Shown piece after piece: positions 42,778 through 51,460 of a stretch of DNA of 64,000 nt. The DNA comes from Bradyrhizobium sp. ARR65 (GTDB taxonomy: Bacteria; Pseudomonadota; Alphaproteobacteria; Rhizobiales; Xanthobacteraceae), in assembly GCF_000472385.1 (NCBI RefSeq), contig NZ_AWZU01000005.1, positions 62,252-126,251 of the forward strand, read 5' to 3'. Positions within the stretch are counted from its first letter, which is position 1. Every line of letters begins with the position of its first letter. The notes below the pieces were generated by a model. That model saw only the letters and a program-made list of their open reading frames with translations. It searched no databases and had not been told where the DNA came from. The translations under genes were made by a program, and so were the position numbers.

Positions 42778-45700
42778 CTAGGCCCGCGCCAGCGCGCGGG
42801 CGAACACCACTTCGACCAGGGTGCCGGAACGCCCGCCGGTCTTGATGTGGAATTGCGCGCGATTGGCCTCGACCAGCGCTTTGGTCAGCGACAGGCTCAC
42901 CGGCGAAGTGTCGCTCGCCTTGTCCGATGGTGGCGGCGTGCGGAACGGCTCGAGCGCGGCGGCGACCTCGTTGTCGTTGAGCCCGTTGCCGGTGTCGCGC
43001 ACGCGCAGGACCACTTCGCCGTAGTCCGATAGCGCGGTGGAGACGATCACCTGGCCGCCGGGATTGGCCAGGTGCATCGAATTGCCGATCAGGTTCATGG
43101 TGATCTGCTTGAGCGAGCGCGCGTCCGCCACCACCGGCGGCAACAGATGCGCAAGCGAGGTGCGGATGATGATCCGCTCGCGGTTGGCCTGCGGCTGCAT
43201 CACCGAGACGCAGCTTTCGACCAGCTCGTTGAGGTTCTGGCTGGTGAAGGCGAGGTCGAGCTTGCCGGTCTCGATGCGCGAGAGCTCGGTGAGATCGTTG
43301 ATGATGGCGATCACGCGCTCGCCGGAGGCGCGGATGTCCTTCAGGTATTCGAGATAGCGCTCGTTGCCGAGCGGCCCGAAGCGCTCGCCGATCATCACCT
43401 CGGCAAAGCCGATGATGGCATTGAGCGGCGTGCGGACCTCGTGGCTGATCCGTGCCAGCATGTCCGCCTTGGCGCTCGCCGCGCGCTCGGCCATTCGCCG
43501 CGCCTCGCGCAATTCGCCGTCGCTCTTGCTGTGCGGCTGATCACGGAACACCGCGAAGAAGTTCGGCCCCTCCGGGCGGGTCCGTCCCATTGTCATCGAC
43601 AGCGGGATGATGCCGCCTCGGCTGACGCGGCCGAGCACGTCGCGGCCGGCATCGAGCACGATGGCGGCGCCGGCATCCGCGATGCTCTGCAGATAGTCCA
43701 GCACCTCGCGCTGGCTTTCCGGCGCGAACAGATCGGCGAGATTGCGTTTGATGAGGTCGTCGCCGTCATAGCCGAACAGCGCCTCCGCGCTGCGGTTGCA
43801 GGCATGGATATTGCCGGCCGCATCGAACATCAGGATGCCTTCGGCGGTGGTGTCGAGAATGGCAGCCAAATCCTCGGCGCTGGCATGGCCGATTTCGGCC
43901 GGCGGGTTTGCGGCAGCGGGTGGGGGCGCCGGCGGTCCAGTATCAGGCTGCATGCTCGGTCCCGGGGTGAACATCAGGGCGAGTGCGGACTCGCCATCCC
44001 AGGAAATCGTGAACAGCCGCGCGGTCGTGGCGGCGGTGTGCTCGCCCGTGGGCTGGTTGGCCGCAATCGTGACCGGGGTGCCGGCTTGCGATGTGCTGCT
44101 GGGAGCGGACACGACCGGCTCGACATAGAGCGCATCAAGCCCGCCGGCCTGTTCGAGCTCATGCAGACTGGCATAGCCCATCCGCTCGAGGAACGCCGGG
44201 TTGGCGTAGAGCAGGCGGTCCAGCCGGTAGATCAAGACACCGGTTGGCAGGAGATCGAGCAGCGTGCGGTCGCGTCCAGTCTCGCCCTGCGCCGGCGGCT
44301 CGGGCGTGCTCAGCCATTCCGCCTGGGGCGGTGCCGGTAATTCGTGCACCGGTTCGGGCGCCTCCGCCACGACGTTCGCCACCCCGCTGCTTGTGATCTC
44401 GCCGCCATGCGGCTCCGGCTCGGCGGCCGTGTCACGCTCCAGACGCGCCGACAATTGCCGGGCCAACTCGTTGAACGCGCTGTTCTCGACCGGAGAGAGC
44501 GCCGGCGACTTCGGCTCGCCTCCCAAGGGGCGGAACGGCACGACGTTTGGCGGGGTTTCCACAGGCTCATCCAAATCGGTTGGTGGTGAAGTCTTGTCGG
44601 TGGCGGCCGTCGCGGATTCGATCGATGATTCGGACATCACATCGCTTTCGGCGGGCGGAACTGCGGCGCTGGCGTGCTCTGAATTGGTCGGTACGATGTC
44701 GGCCGAAAGCGGCTTGGCGGTTTGCGCGGGATGCTCGCGTTCGTAGCGGCGAAACGCCGCCAGCCGCGCGAGCGCATCGAGATCGCGGCACACGCCAAAG
44801 CCGCGGAAGCCGGCAAAATCCCTGTTGCGATTGAACGTGGCAAGACCTGCGAGCTCGACCGGCAGGCTGCCGCCGCCCTCGACCGGCCAGCTCAAGGTGA
44901 TGCCGCTCCAGGTGTCGCGGGTCGCAAATGCCGCCATGACCCGGTCGTCCGGATCGAGGCCCAGCGTGCGTGCGATCTCCGGCCAGCTCTGGCCGAGGAC
45001 GGCCGCAGTCGGGGCACCCGCGAGCTCGAGAAATTCCTCCGAGGTGATCGTGAAGTGGGCAGCGGCATCCGTCTGCCAGACGAAGCGCAGCGGATGCGCG
45101 CGGGGCTCCGGCGCGGGGTGATCGAGCCATGCGGCCGCCGCCTCGGGCTCATTCGGCGCAGCCGCGGCTTGGCCTGGCACGGGCGCATCGCTTTCGTTCG
45201 CCGGCTCGTCGGCAACGGCTGCGACGTAAGGCGAAGGCTCGGGATCCGTTCCCGCGGGCTCCGTCGCCGGCTTTGGCGCGGGAGCGGTCTCCGCGGCTTG
45301 GGTTTCTGCGGCGGCCTCGATCAAGGCAAATTCTGCGGGCGCTTCGCCGGATAGGGCCGGCTGTTCATAGGGCGGTGTCTGCATTGGCGGCTCGACCGGT
45401 TCGCTTGGCTCGGCTGGCGCGGCTACACGTGGCGGCATCATCAACGCCACAAGGGCGGCATCGGTGCCGAAGCCGACTCGCTGCAGCACAATATGGCCGA
45501 TCGCGGTCACTGTCTCAAAGCGGCCCGTGGCGAGTGCGGCGCTGCCGGCCTGCTCGAGCCCGGCCTCGGCAAGATTGCGGAAAATGCTCAGCGCATGCGC
45601 CGCCTCGCTCGCCGCAACCAGCATGCCGTCGCGCGCGAACACGGCGATCGGCATGTCGATACCCCCGATCAGACGCTGTAGCCGATCGAGCAGCGGCATT

Positions 45701-46077
45701 GTGCGCTGCTGCGACTCGACGGGCGCGATCAGCACGCCATGGCTGCCATCGGAGAAATCGATCCGCATACAGGCGCAAGTGACGAGCAGGCCCGGGCGCG
45801 CGCCAAAACCGCGCAACCGCTGCAGCCGCGTCGCGCCGCTCGGCGGCAGCTTGCCCACGAGTTGGACGACCTGGCGGCGGTGCAAATTCGCCGGTCCAAA
45901 TGGCTTCTTTGCAAGTTCAACCCCGTTGGCTGCTCCGAACAGTTGTGCGCCGACGGGATTGGCCCAGAGAACCCGCGTGCCGTCCGTCGACCAGAGCCAG
46001 GCCGGCAGCGGGCTGGTCGCATGCACAGCGAGCCGGGGATCGCTGAGGCCCTGCAACTGGAATTCCGTATTGTTCAT
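42778..46077 (-). CDS. PAS-domain sensor histidine kinase, PdhS/PleC/DivJ-like
   Basis: A 1099-residue cytosolic sensor kinase. It has a PAS-like region at about residues 15-185, a long Pro/Ala/Glu-rich linker (about 200-420), further PAS-like domains (about 430-560 and 610-860, with a clear one at LAAILDTTAEGILMFDAAGN) and a HisKA domain with H879 in SHEVRTPLNAIIGFAEVM. The ATPase domain keeps the N-box asparagines and DTGNG, but the G2/lid region reads DTSPVSLSLTKALVEANRA where relatives have GLGLPLTKAL, so ATP binding may be impaired. A cell-cycle or polarity role is inferred from family only. ATG 46077 begins the first family-like stretch. Confidence 0.85.
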   Translation of the reverse strand: MNNTEFQLQGLSDPRLAVHATSPLPAWLWSTDGTRVLWANPVGAQLFGAANGVELAKKPFGPANLHRRQVVQLVGKLPPSGATRLQRLRGFGARPGLLVTCACMRIDFSDGSHGVLIAPVESQQRTMPLLDRLQRLIGGIDMPIAVFARDGMLVAASEAAHALSIFRNLAEAGLEQAGSAALATGRFETVTAIGHIVLQRVGFGTDAALVALMMPPRVAAPAEPSEPVEPPMQTPPYEQPALSGEAPAEFALIEAAAETQAAETAPAPKPATEPAGTDPEPSPYVAAVADEPANESDAPVPGQAAAAPNEPEAAAAWLDHPAPEPRAHPLRFVWQTDAAAHFTITSEEFLELAGAPTAAVLGQSWPEIARTLGLDPDDRVMAAFATRDTWSGITLSWPVEGGGSLPVELAGLATFNRNRDFAGFRGFGVCRDLDALARLAAFRRYEREHPAQTAKPLSADIVPTNSEHASAAVPPAESDVMSESSIESATAATDKTSPPTDLDEPVETPPNVVPFRPLGGEPKSPALSPVENSAFNELARQLSARLERDTAAEPEPHGGEITSSGVANVVAEAPEPVHELPAPPQAEWLSTPEPPAQGETGRDRTLLDLLPTGVLIYRLDRLLYANPAFLERMGYASLHELEQAGGLDALYVEPVVSAPSSTSQAGTPVTIAANQPTGEHTAATTARLFTISWDGESALALMFTPGPSMQPDTGPPAPPPAAANPPAEIGHASAEDLAAILDTTAEGILMFDAAGNIHACNRSAEALFGYDGDDLIKRNLADLFAPESQREVLDYLQSIADAGAAIVLDAGRDVLGRVSRGGIIPLSMTMGRTRPEGPNFFAVFRDQPHSKSDGELREARRMAERAASAKADMLARISHEVRTPLNAIIGFAEVMIGERFGPLGNERYLEYLKDIRASGERVIAIINDLTELSRIETGKLDLAFTSQNLNELVESCVSVMQPQANRERIIIRTSLAHLLPPVVADARSLKQITMNLIGNSMHLANPGGQVIVSTALSDYGEVVLRVRDTGNGLNDNEVAAALEPFRTPPPSDKASDTSPVSLSLTKALVEANRAQFHIKTGGRSGTLVEVVFARALARA

Positions 46078-46433
46078 CGTGACGACTGGACCGGCTGATC
46101 TGCGGCTATGGCCTTGGTGGGAGCAATGGTGAATCGGCCGCGAGCGTGACAGCCTTAACGCAAGGTTAGTATCGCCCGGCGGGAATGTCAGGTCCACGGC
46201 CGGTCGCCTCTGCCCCCTGCGCCAAGCGGCGATAACCTTAATTCATCGGTCTCGTCGAACCCCGGCTGCGCCTCTGGCGTTGAGCCTGTTGCAGAACACA
46301 ATCAAAAGTCCGCGCGAGAAGGCGGGCGGGCCGTGTTCTTGCGTCACATCGCGGAAGTGTTTCGCCGATACTGGATTGCCGCCGGGGCAATGGGCGGAAA
46401 ATACAAGTTCTTAGAGCGCAAAGGAGAGGGTTC
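46078..46433. other. Divergent intergenic region, no gene seen
   Basis: This spacer lies between the sensor kinase and the first phasin. I see no credible coding frame or repeat. It should contain both promoters. GGAGAGGG at about 46424 is the phasin ribosome site. Confidence 0.5.
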
Positions 46434-46817
46434 ATGGACGAACAGGTACGCGAGCGATTCGAAATCCCCAAGGAAATGCGAGCCATGGCCGAAGCCAGCG
46501 TCGAGCAGGCGCGTAAGACCTTTGAGAGATTTCTGGAAAGCGCGCAGGCGACCGCGGGTTCCCTGGAAGAGCGGGGCGCCACGGTGCGCGCCGGGGCCAA
46601 GGACATCGGCGCCAAGGCCATCGCCTATGCGGAAAAGAATATGCAGGCCTCGCTCGACTACGCGCAGTCGCTCCTGCACGCCAAGGATCTCGCCGAGGTG
46701 ATGCGGCTGCACAGCGAATATGTTCAGGCTCAGATGCGGGCGCTGACCGAGCAGGCGAGCGAGATGGGCCAGACCGTCAGCCGCGCCGCGATGAATGCCG
46801 CTAAACCTAAAGTCTGA
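46434..46817 (+). CDS. Phasin family protein
   Basis: A 127-residue helical protein. Residues 14-115 form long amphipathic helices (EASVEQARKTFERFLESAQ, YAEKNMQASLDYAQSLLHA, RALTEQASEMG), the phasin layout. Phasins coat polyhydroxyalkanoate granules in the cytoplasm. The ribosome site AGGAGAGGG lies close upstream. A terminator-like hairpin follows at about 46872, and a second phasin gene is next on the same strand. Confidence 0.88.
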   Translation: MDEQVRERFEIPKEMRAMAEASVEQARKTFERFLESAQATAGSLEERGATVRAGAKDIGAKAIAYAEKNMQASLDYAQSLLHAKDLAEVMRLHSEYVQAQMRALTEQASEMGQTVSRAAMNAAKPKV

Positions 46818-46871
46818 GGCCCGCGATATCTCGCGCGGTTCCCACGTCAATAAAAAAAACGAGTGTTTTCA

Positions 46872-46906
46872 AAGACCCGGCGCATCACCGCCGGGTCTTA
46901 AAATTT
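46872..46906 (+). terminator. Hairpin after first phasin gene
   Basis: An 11-bp perfect stem, AAGACCCGGCG with CGCCGGGTCTT (46872-46899, loop CATCAC), is followed by AAAATTT. The T-tract is weak, so termination efficiency is uncertain. Confidence 0.65.
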
Positions 46907-47083
46907 GGCGCCGCACCTTAAATTGCATTGCGATGCACAAAATTGACATTATATGGCTGTTCATTGTGCAAGCCCGTTGAGGGATCTCCACCGCGTGATC
47001 CAATTCGACGTACCCGGCCTCTTGGCCGCCGGGCGCGCTTAAGAGGGTCACTCGCTTCATCTCCGCCGCGAAGGAAGCATGAC

Positions 47084-47518
47084 ATGACCAACGCCACCGA
47101 TCCGTTTTCCGCCTCAGTCATTCCGTTTGAAGTTCCCGAGCAGGTACGTGCGTTCGCCGAAAAGGGCGTCTCGCAGGCCCGCGACAATTACGCCAAGTTC
47201 AAGGATGCAGCCGAGACCCACAACAGCACGATCGAGGCTGTATTCACCAGCGCCAGCAAGGGCATGAGCGCCTACACCGCCAAGCTCATGGAGTTCGTGA
47301 AGGCCAATACCACCGCCAACCTGGACTTCGCTCAGGATCTGCTCGCCATCAAGTCGCCCTCGGAGGCGATGGAGCTCTGGACCTCCCACGCCCGCAAGGC
47401 GTTCGAGACCCTGTCGGCCCAAACCAAGGAGCTCGTCGAGCTGACGCAGAAGGTTGCGGCAGAAACCGCTGAGCCCATCAAGCAGAACGCCGCGAAATAT
47501 TATAAGCCCGCCGCCTGA
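47084..47518 (+). CDS. Phasin family protein, second gene
   Basis: A 144-residue phasin. The N-terminal VIPFEVPEQVRAFAEKGVSQ, the central EAVFTSASKGMSAYTAKLMEF and LDFAQDLLAIKSPSEAMELW followed by KELVELTQKVAAETAEPIK match the PHA granule-associated phasin 2 type. ATG 47084 has AAGGAAG upstream; longer N-termini are not family-like. It is separated from the first phasin by a hairpin and followed by its own strong terminator, so the two are probably separate transcripts. Confidence 0.9.
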   Translation: MTNATDPFSASVIPFEVPEQVRAFAEKGVSQARDNYAKFKDAAETHNSTIEAVFTSASKGMSAYTAKLMEFVKANTTANLDFAQDLLAIKSPSEAMELWTSHARKAFETLSAQTKELVELTQKVAAETAEPIKQNAAKYYKPAA

Positions 47519-47601
47519 TTCCCGGGCGGGCTGCTGGCCTCGGACTTGAATTGTTTAGGGTGTGCGTAATCCGAGACCGGCGATGGCTTTTGATTTGGAG
47601 A

Positions 47602-47635
47602 AAAACCCGGGCAAGCCGCCCGGGTTTTGCTTTCG
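47602..47635 (+). terminator. Terminator of second phasin gene
   Basis: An 11-bp stem, AAAACCCGGGC with GCCCGGGTTTT (47602-47628, loop AAGCC), is followed by GCTTTCG. It lies about 85 bases after the phasin stop. Confidence 0.8.
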
Positions 47636-47743
47636 ATGCGGCAAGTGCCGGCAGGTCGAATCTGCCCTCGTTACGGCCTTGCCAAAATAAGCCGTTGCAC
47701 CTAGTTTCCGCCCCGTCCGGCCCCCGGGGGCCAGGGCAAGGAT

Positions 47744-47820
47744 GCAGTTGTAGCTCAGTTGGTTAGAGCGCCTGACTGTGGATCAGGAGGTCGGTGGTTC
47801 GAATCCACCCAACTGTACCA
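47744..47820 (+). tRNA. tRNA-His (GTG)
   Basis: A 77-nt cloverleaf with encoded CCA. The acceptor is GCAGTTG against CAACTGT, the anticodon arm is CCTGA-CTGTGGA-TCAGG with anticodon GTG at 47778-47780, and the T-arm is GGTGG-TTCGAAT-CCACC. The first pair is G1-U72, the discriminator is A73, and the base before G1 is T, so the usual G-1:C73 histidine identity pair is absent. This matches the variant described for a clade of alphaproteobacteria. Confidence 0.95.
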
Positions 47821-48292
47821 ATTTCTCCCGCTTCAGCCATCCTGACACGCCCGGCTTTGAGCCGTTCCTATTCTCCGCCGCACGCGGCAGAATATGCAAA
47901 TGTCCGCCATCATCGTGACGGCATGCCCCTGAGAGTGAAAGCGGACAGGGCGTTCCGCCAACTGTGGCGGCATCCGGGCAAAGGCTCATGGGCGCCTTGT
48001 CGGCCGCATGTGTTGCGTGATTGCTCGAGCCGACCTGCTCTGCTTGAGGGCATTTCATTTCACGCCGCCTCGCTTGCAGTGTTTATGGCAGGAATGGCGC
48101 GTCCGATCGTTTCGCGCTTGATGCATCGACGCGCAAGCGTGCAAGCCATGCCGAGTGTGAGCGGCGCGAGTTCCGTCGGTTGTTGTAGCAAAGTCACGAA
48201 CGTTGAAGTTCGCGCGAGGAACCTGCGGGCGCGCTTGCGAAGCATTCGGGCTTCACCCACAATTTCCGCTGCGCGCTCTCAGGGGAAATTCC
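47821..48292. other. Intergenic, no gene seen
   Basis: After tRNA-His there are 470 bases with no credible gene. A minus-strand frame that reads through the tRNA is an artefact of the tRNA sequence. Confidence 0.5.
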
Positions 48293-48607
48293 ATGTCCGT
48301 TATTTCGCACCCGAGGCTTCAACTCGCCATGCTGCTTGCCGCCGGGCTTGCGGCTTCGATGGCACCGACGAGCGGCTACGCTTACTCGCCGGAGCAGCAG
48401 CAGGCCTGCACCCCTGACGCGTTTCGTTTGTGCAGCTCCGAAATTCCCGATGTCGAGCGCATCACGGCCTGCATGATCCGCAACAGGTCGCAGCTTTCAC
48501 CGGAATGCCGGGTGTTCTTCAGGCACGGTCGCGAAGCCGGCGAAGCCGATCCTCCCAGCAGGCCAAGGTTACACAGGATCAAGAGGTCAAGGGCCGACGC
48601 GACCTAA
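48293..48607 (+). CDS. Small exported Cys-containing protein of unknown function
   Basis: A 104-residue protein with a signal peptide (residues 1-30, cleavage near GYA). The mature part has YSPEQQQACTPDAFRLCSS, then RITACMIRNRSQLSPECR, giving four cysteines likely to form two disulfides. The C-terminal third is basic. I recall similar short periplasmic proteins in Bradyrhizobium, of no known function. AGGGGAAA precedes ATG 48293. An inverted repeat (GCCCGC...GCGGGC around GATCGATGATCGATC) follows at about 48609-48641 and may end the transcript. Confidence 0.75.
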   Translation: MSVISHPRLQLAMLLAAGLAASMAPTSGYAYSPEQQQACTPDAFRLCSSEIPDVERITACMIRNRSQLSPECRVFFRHGREAGEADPPSRPRLHRIKRSRADAT

Positions 48608-48978
48608 GCCCGCCCAGCGCGATCGATGATCGATCCTGCGCGGGCGCGAGATAGCTCCCGGCACCGTGCTGCCCCTTGTCACGCCACTTCTCGCAAGAGC
48701 GCGGACTCGTTTTGTTCGAAAGAGTGGCGCCTGCCGTTTTTGCAAGACCGCGACATCGCTTGCGAAATCCTGTGCGGGCGGTGCAGTAGCCGCGCTTCGG
48801 TCCGCAACAACCCGTGCGTGCGCGAATGGCCTGTTGATCGCTGCTTTCAGCCGGTGTGACTCAAAAGCCAATCGTTTCGGCAATCAGTGGTTTCGCCTTA
48901 AATGGTGCCATATTTTCCTTTCGCGAATCAACGCACTGATTCATTTTTGGCTTCTGGGGTCAATCTGGAGGCAAGGGT
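48608..48978. other. Intergenic with inverted repeat
   Basis: It contains a GATCGA-TGA-TCGATC inverted repeat flanked by GCCCGC and GCGGGC near its left end. Otherwise I see no gene; it should contain the promoter of the ParA-like gene. Confidence 0.5.
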
Positions 48979-49656
48979 ATGAACGTTATTGTTTTTGCAT
49001 CACGTAAAGGCGGCTCGGGAAAGAGTACCCTGGCCGCGCATCTCGCCGCGCAAATTAAGGCGACGAAGCCCTGTCTATTGATCGATGCGGATCCGCAAGG
49101 CTCTTTGACGTTATGGCACAAGCTGCGCGGCACCAACGAGCCGCCGATCAAGGCGGCTATTAATTCTGTGACCGGTATCGTTGCTGCCGCAAGGCGCGAC
49201 GGAGTCGAATGGGTTCTCATCGACACGCCGCCGAACACCTCGGCCGTTGTCGAAGATGCCATCAAGAACGCCACCATGGTGATCATCCCGGCGCGGCCGG
49301 GCGTGTTCGACGTCAACGCGGTGCAGGAAACGATCCAGACCTGCCGCGCCGCGCGCAAGCCCTACGCCGTGGTGCTGAACGGCGCGCCGGCACGCCGCGA
49401 CGATGCCGAAAGCCCGATCGTGACCATCGCACGCGAAGCGCTCGCCAAATTTCGCGCGCCGGTGTGGGGCGGCCAGATCACCAACCGCGCCGACTTGCTG
49501 ATGGCGCTCGGCCACGGGGAAGGCGTGCGCGAATATTATGCGGAAGGGCGTGCAGCGGCGGAGATCGCGCGGCTCTGGGCTGCGATCGAGCGCTCGGTGA
49601 AGGCCATCCGCGGCAGCGCGTCGGCCAACGGCACCATGCACAAGCAGGCGGCGTAA
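48979..49656 (+). CDS. Orphan ParA-family ATPase
   Basis: A 225-residue deviant-Walker ATPase. SRKGGSGKST at residues 8-17 is the P-loop with the signature lysine. Walker A' is LLIDADPQGS (the aspartate pair), and Walker B is VLIDTPPNT. Such proteins position DNA or protein cargo on the nucleoid. No parB or parS-like site was seen nearby, so the cargo is unknown; orphan ParA proteins can place chemoreceptors, carboxysomes or PHA granules. Two phasin genes lie 1.5 kb upstream, but a link is speculative. It ends in a short tail after the last helix. Confidence 0.88.
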   Translation: MNVIVFASRKGGSGKSTLAAHLAAQIKATKPCLLIDADPQGSLTLWHKLRGTNEPPIKAAINSVTGIVAAARRDGVEWVLIDTPPNTSAVVEDAIKNATMVIIPARPGVFDVNAVQETIQTCRAARKPYAVVLNGAPARRDDAESPIVTIAREALAKFRAPVWGGQITNRADLLMALGHGEGVREYYAEGRAAAEIARLWAAIERSVKAIRGSASANGTMHKQAA

Positions 49657-49751
49657 TTTCGCCGCCTCGCCCGGACGAGTTACTGAGAACGCGCGGTCCC
49701 CGCGCGTTTAGCTTGTTGAATGCCGGTTCGCATTCCCAAAACTGAGCAGGC

Positions 49752-49886
49752 CTACGCCACCATCAGCATGTAGAAAAGGATCACCGGCGAGAGAGAAATG
49801 ATCGCCGACCAGATCCCAAGCGCCCAAAGAATGTCTTCGGTCGTGAAAGCCCTCGGCTCACGAACCGGGTTGTCCTGCCTGTTCAC
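49752..49886 (-). CDS. Possible 44-residue membrane peptide
   Basis: A short frame from GTG 49886 encodes a polar N-terminus (NRQDNPVREPRAFTTEDIL) followed by one hydrophobic helix (ALGIWSAIISLSPVILFYML). The composition fits a small inner-membrane protein. The ribosome site is poor, so confidence is low. A similar single-span peptide follows upstream on the same strand at 50013-50156. Confidence 0.4.
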   Translation of the reverse strand: MNRQDNPVREPRAFTTEDILWALGIWSAIISLSPVILFYMLMVA

Positions 49887-50012
49887 AACGCCCCCGCGTT
49901 CTTGTCTTTATGGGTTCGTCATATGCGACAGGCGTTAAAAAACGGATGCGCCTTCGTTTTCGATTTCGGCGCAGTTGCTACCGCGGTTTAACCAACTGCA
50001 CGCGGTGCGAGT

Positions 50013-50156
50013 TCACGACCCGAGCAGGGTGGCAAGCGCAAGCACGGGCGCGAGGCCGAGCAGCAGCGCCCAGAAGCCGAACGTTGCCACCACCAGAAGG
50101 TCCCGAACCGTTTCCCGGCGCGCGATGAATTTTCGCGAGAACGTGTCAGTGCTCAT
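50013..50156 (-). CDS. Possible 47-residue membrane peptide
   Basis: The frame from ATG 50156 encodes MSTDTFSRKFIARRETVRDL followed by one hydrophobic helix (VVATFGFWALLLGLAPVLAL). The layout, a charged N-terminus plus one span, resembles that of the peptide at 49752-49886, although the two sequences differ. Function unknown; the pair may be co-transcribed. Confidence 0.45.
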   Translation of the reverse strand: MSTDTFSRKFIARRETVRDLLVVATFGFWALLLGLAPVLALATLLGS

Positions 50157-50254
50157 GTTTCGCCCGGCCTTGGTTTTTGTTGCGGCCGGGAGATTCATAC
50201 GCGCGAGATTTTAAGGGCGCCGCAGCGCGCTCGATCGCTTTGCCGCCGTGCTGC

Positions 50255-51193
50255 TCACCTCACGTTAACCAGATCCTTCGCGTCTGCGCCTGCGAGCGCG
50301 CCGCGGCAGGCGATTTCGCGTTCGAGGCGCGCGGCGAGTTCGCCGCTGACCTCCACGATCGGCGAACGCACCTCCGCGCTGTCGATCAGTCCCGTTCGCC
50401 ACAGCCAATACTTGGCAGGCGCGGGACTAGGCTCTGCAAACAGCAGTCGGGTCAAGCCGGCCACATGCTCCCAGGCCGCGTTCGCCGCCTCGTGCCGGCC
50501 CGCCTTCAGTTCCGTACGCACGGCTGCAAAGCCTTCTGTCTCGACATGGGCAGAGAGCAGGATCGCGCCATCGGCGCCATCGCATAGCGCGTCGTGATAT
50601 TGCGCATCCTCGCCGGTCAGCACCCGAAATCCGGCGGGCCTGTCGCGCAGCAGTGCGATCGATTGCGCGCGGTCGGCGCAACAGTCCTTGCACCCGACGA
50701 TGTTGGGGTGTTCGGCAAGCGCGAGCAGCGTCTCGTTGGCAAGGCCGACTGCGGTCCGGTAGGGAATGTTGTAAAGCACGACGGGCCACGACGCGTGGTC
50801 GGCGAGCGCGGCAAAATGCTGCTGCAGCCCGCGCTGCGACGGCCGCAGGTAATAGGGGCTCGAGATCAGATAACCGTCGATCGGCCATGCTGCCGTCTCG
50901 TCGAGCCTGTCCAGCATCTCGGCTGTCGACGCGCCGGCGAGGCCGAGGCAGATGGGGAGATAGCGTCCCGTCTGCTCCAGAGCCGTCCGCACCTGATGCA
51001 CGAGTTGCTCGAGTTCGCTTGGCGAGAGCAGCAGGCCTTCGCCCGAGGTCGCCGCCAGGATAAGTCCGTCCACCGGACCTGCAGCATAGTGCCGCACTAT
51101 CCGGAAGAGCGAAGGCTGGTCGATCCCGCCATCGCGGAACGGCGTGATCAGGGGCAGCCAAAGGCCCTGCAAGCGGCTTCCCAGGTCGTTCAT
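50255..51193 (-). CDS. Dihydrodipicolinate synthase family aldolase
   Basis: A 312-residue class I aldolase of the DapA/NAL family. The Schiff-base lysine is K169 in IVGCKDCCAD and the catalytic tyrosine is Y141 in YNIPY. The substrate loop reads ATSGEG at residues 48-53, where DapA has TTGE. Sequence and isolation from lysine genes leave room for other substrates (sialic acid, keto-deoxy sugars, hydroxyproline products). AAGGAGA is an excellent ribosome site ahead of ATG 51193. A terminator-like hairpin sits in the leader about 40 bases upstream of the start. Confidence 0.83.
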   Translation of the reverse strand: MNDLGSRLQGLWLPLITPFRDGGIDQPSLFRIVRHYAAGPVDGLILAATSGEGLLLSPSELEQLVHQVRTALEQTGRYLPICLGLAGASTAEMLDRLDETAAWPIDGYLISSPYYLRPSQRGLQQHFAALADHASWPVVLYNIPYRTAVGLANETLLALAEHPNIVGCKDCCADRAQSIALLRDRPAGFRVLTGEDAQYHDALCDGADGAILLSAHVETEGFAAVRTELKAGRHEAANAAWEHVAGLTRLLFAEPSPAPAKYWLWRTGLIDSAEVRSPIVEVSGELAARLEREIACRGALAGADAKDLVNVR

Positions 51194-51230
51194 GGTCCAT
51201 CTCCTTGAGGTTGAGTGCCGGAGACGGAGC

Positions 51231-51261
51231 AATAAAAAACCCCGCAGCTCGCGGCGGGGTT
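51231..51261 (-). terminator. Terminator-like hairpin in the leader of the dapA-like gene
   Basis: On the minus strand an 8-bp stem, AACCCCGC with GCGGGGTT (51238-51261), is followed by TTTTATT. It ends about 38 bases before the dapA-like start, so it either ends an upstream short transcript or acts as an attenuator. Confidence 0.75.
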
Positions 51262-51305
51262 GTCGGATCGGTTTGGCGTTACGGTCTAGCGCGCGCGTCG
51301 ATCAG

Positions 51306-51331
51306 AGCTCCCCGGACGGGAGAGCTTTTTT
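51306..51331 (+). terminator. Plus-strand terminator-like hairpin without assigned gene
   Basis: AGCTCCCC pairs with GGG-A-GAGCT (one bulged A, loop GGAC) and is followed by six T. No plus-strand gene ends nearby, so it may mark the end of a small RNA or be incidental. Confidence 0.5.
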
Positions 51332-51460
51332 CGACTGCATATTTCTGCACGAATTTGCGACCATGCACGAATGATGAAGGCGACGTGTCCAACTGTCAAC
51401 GGCGGCCAATTGCGTCACTGACATTGTCGTGTCAGTGAAATCGCCTCTCACGAAATCTTG

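Noticed and set aside
47783..48058. Minus-strand frame starting in the spacer and ending in LVQLGGFEPPTS
   Set aside because: The C-terminus is the antisense translation of tRNA-His, a known source of false genes.
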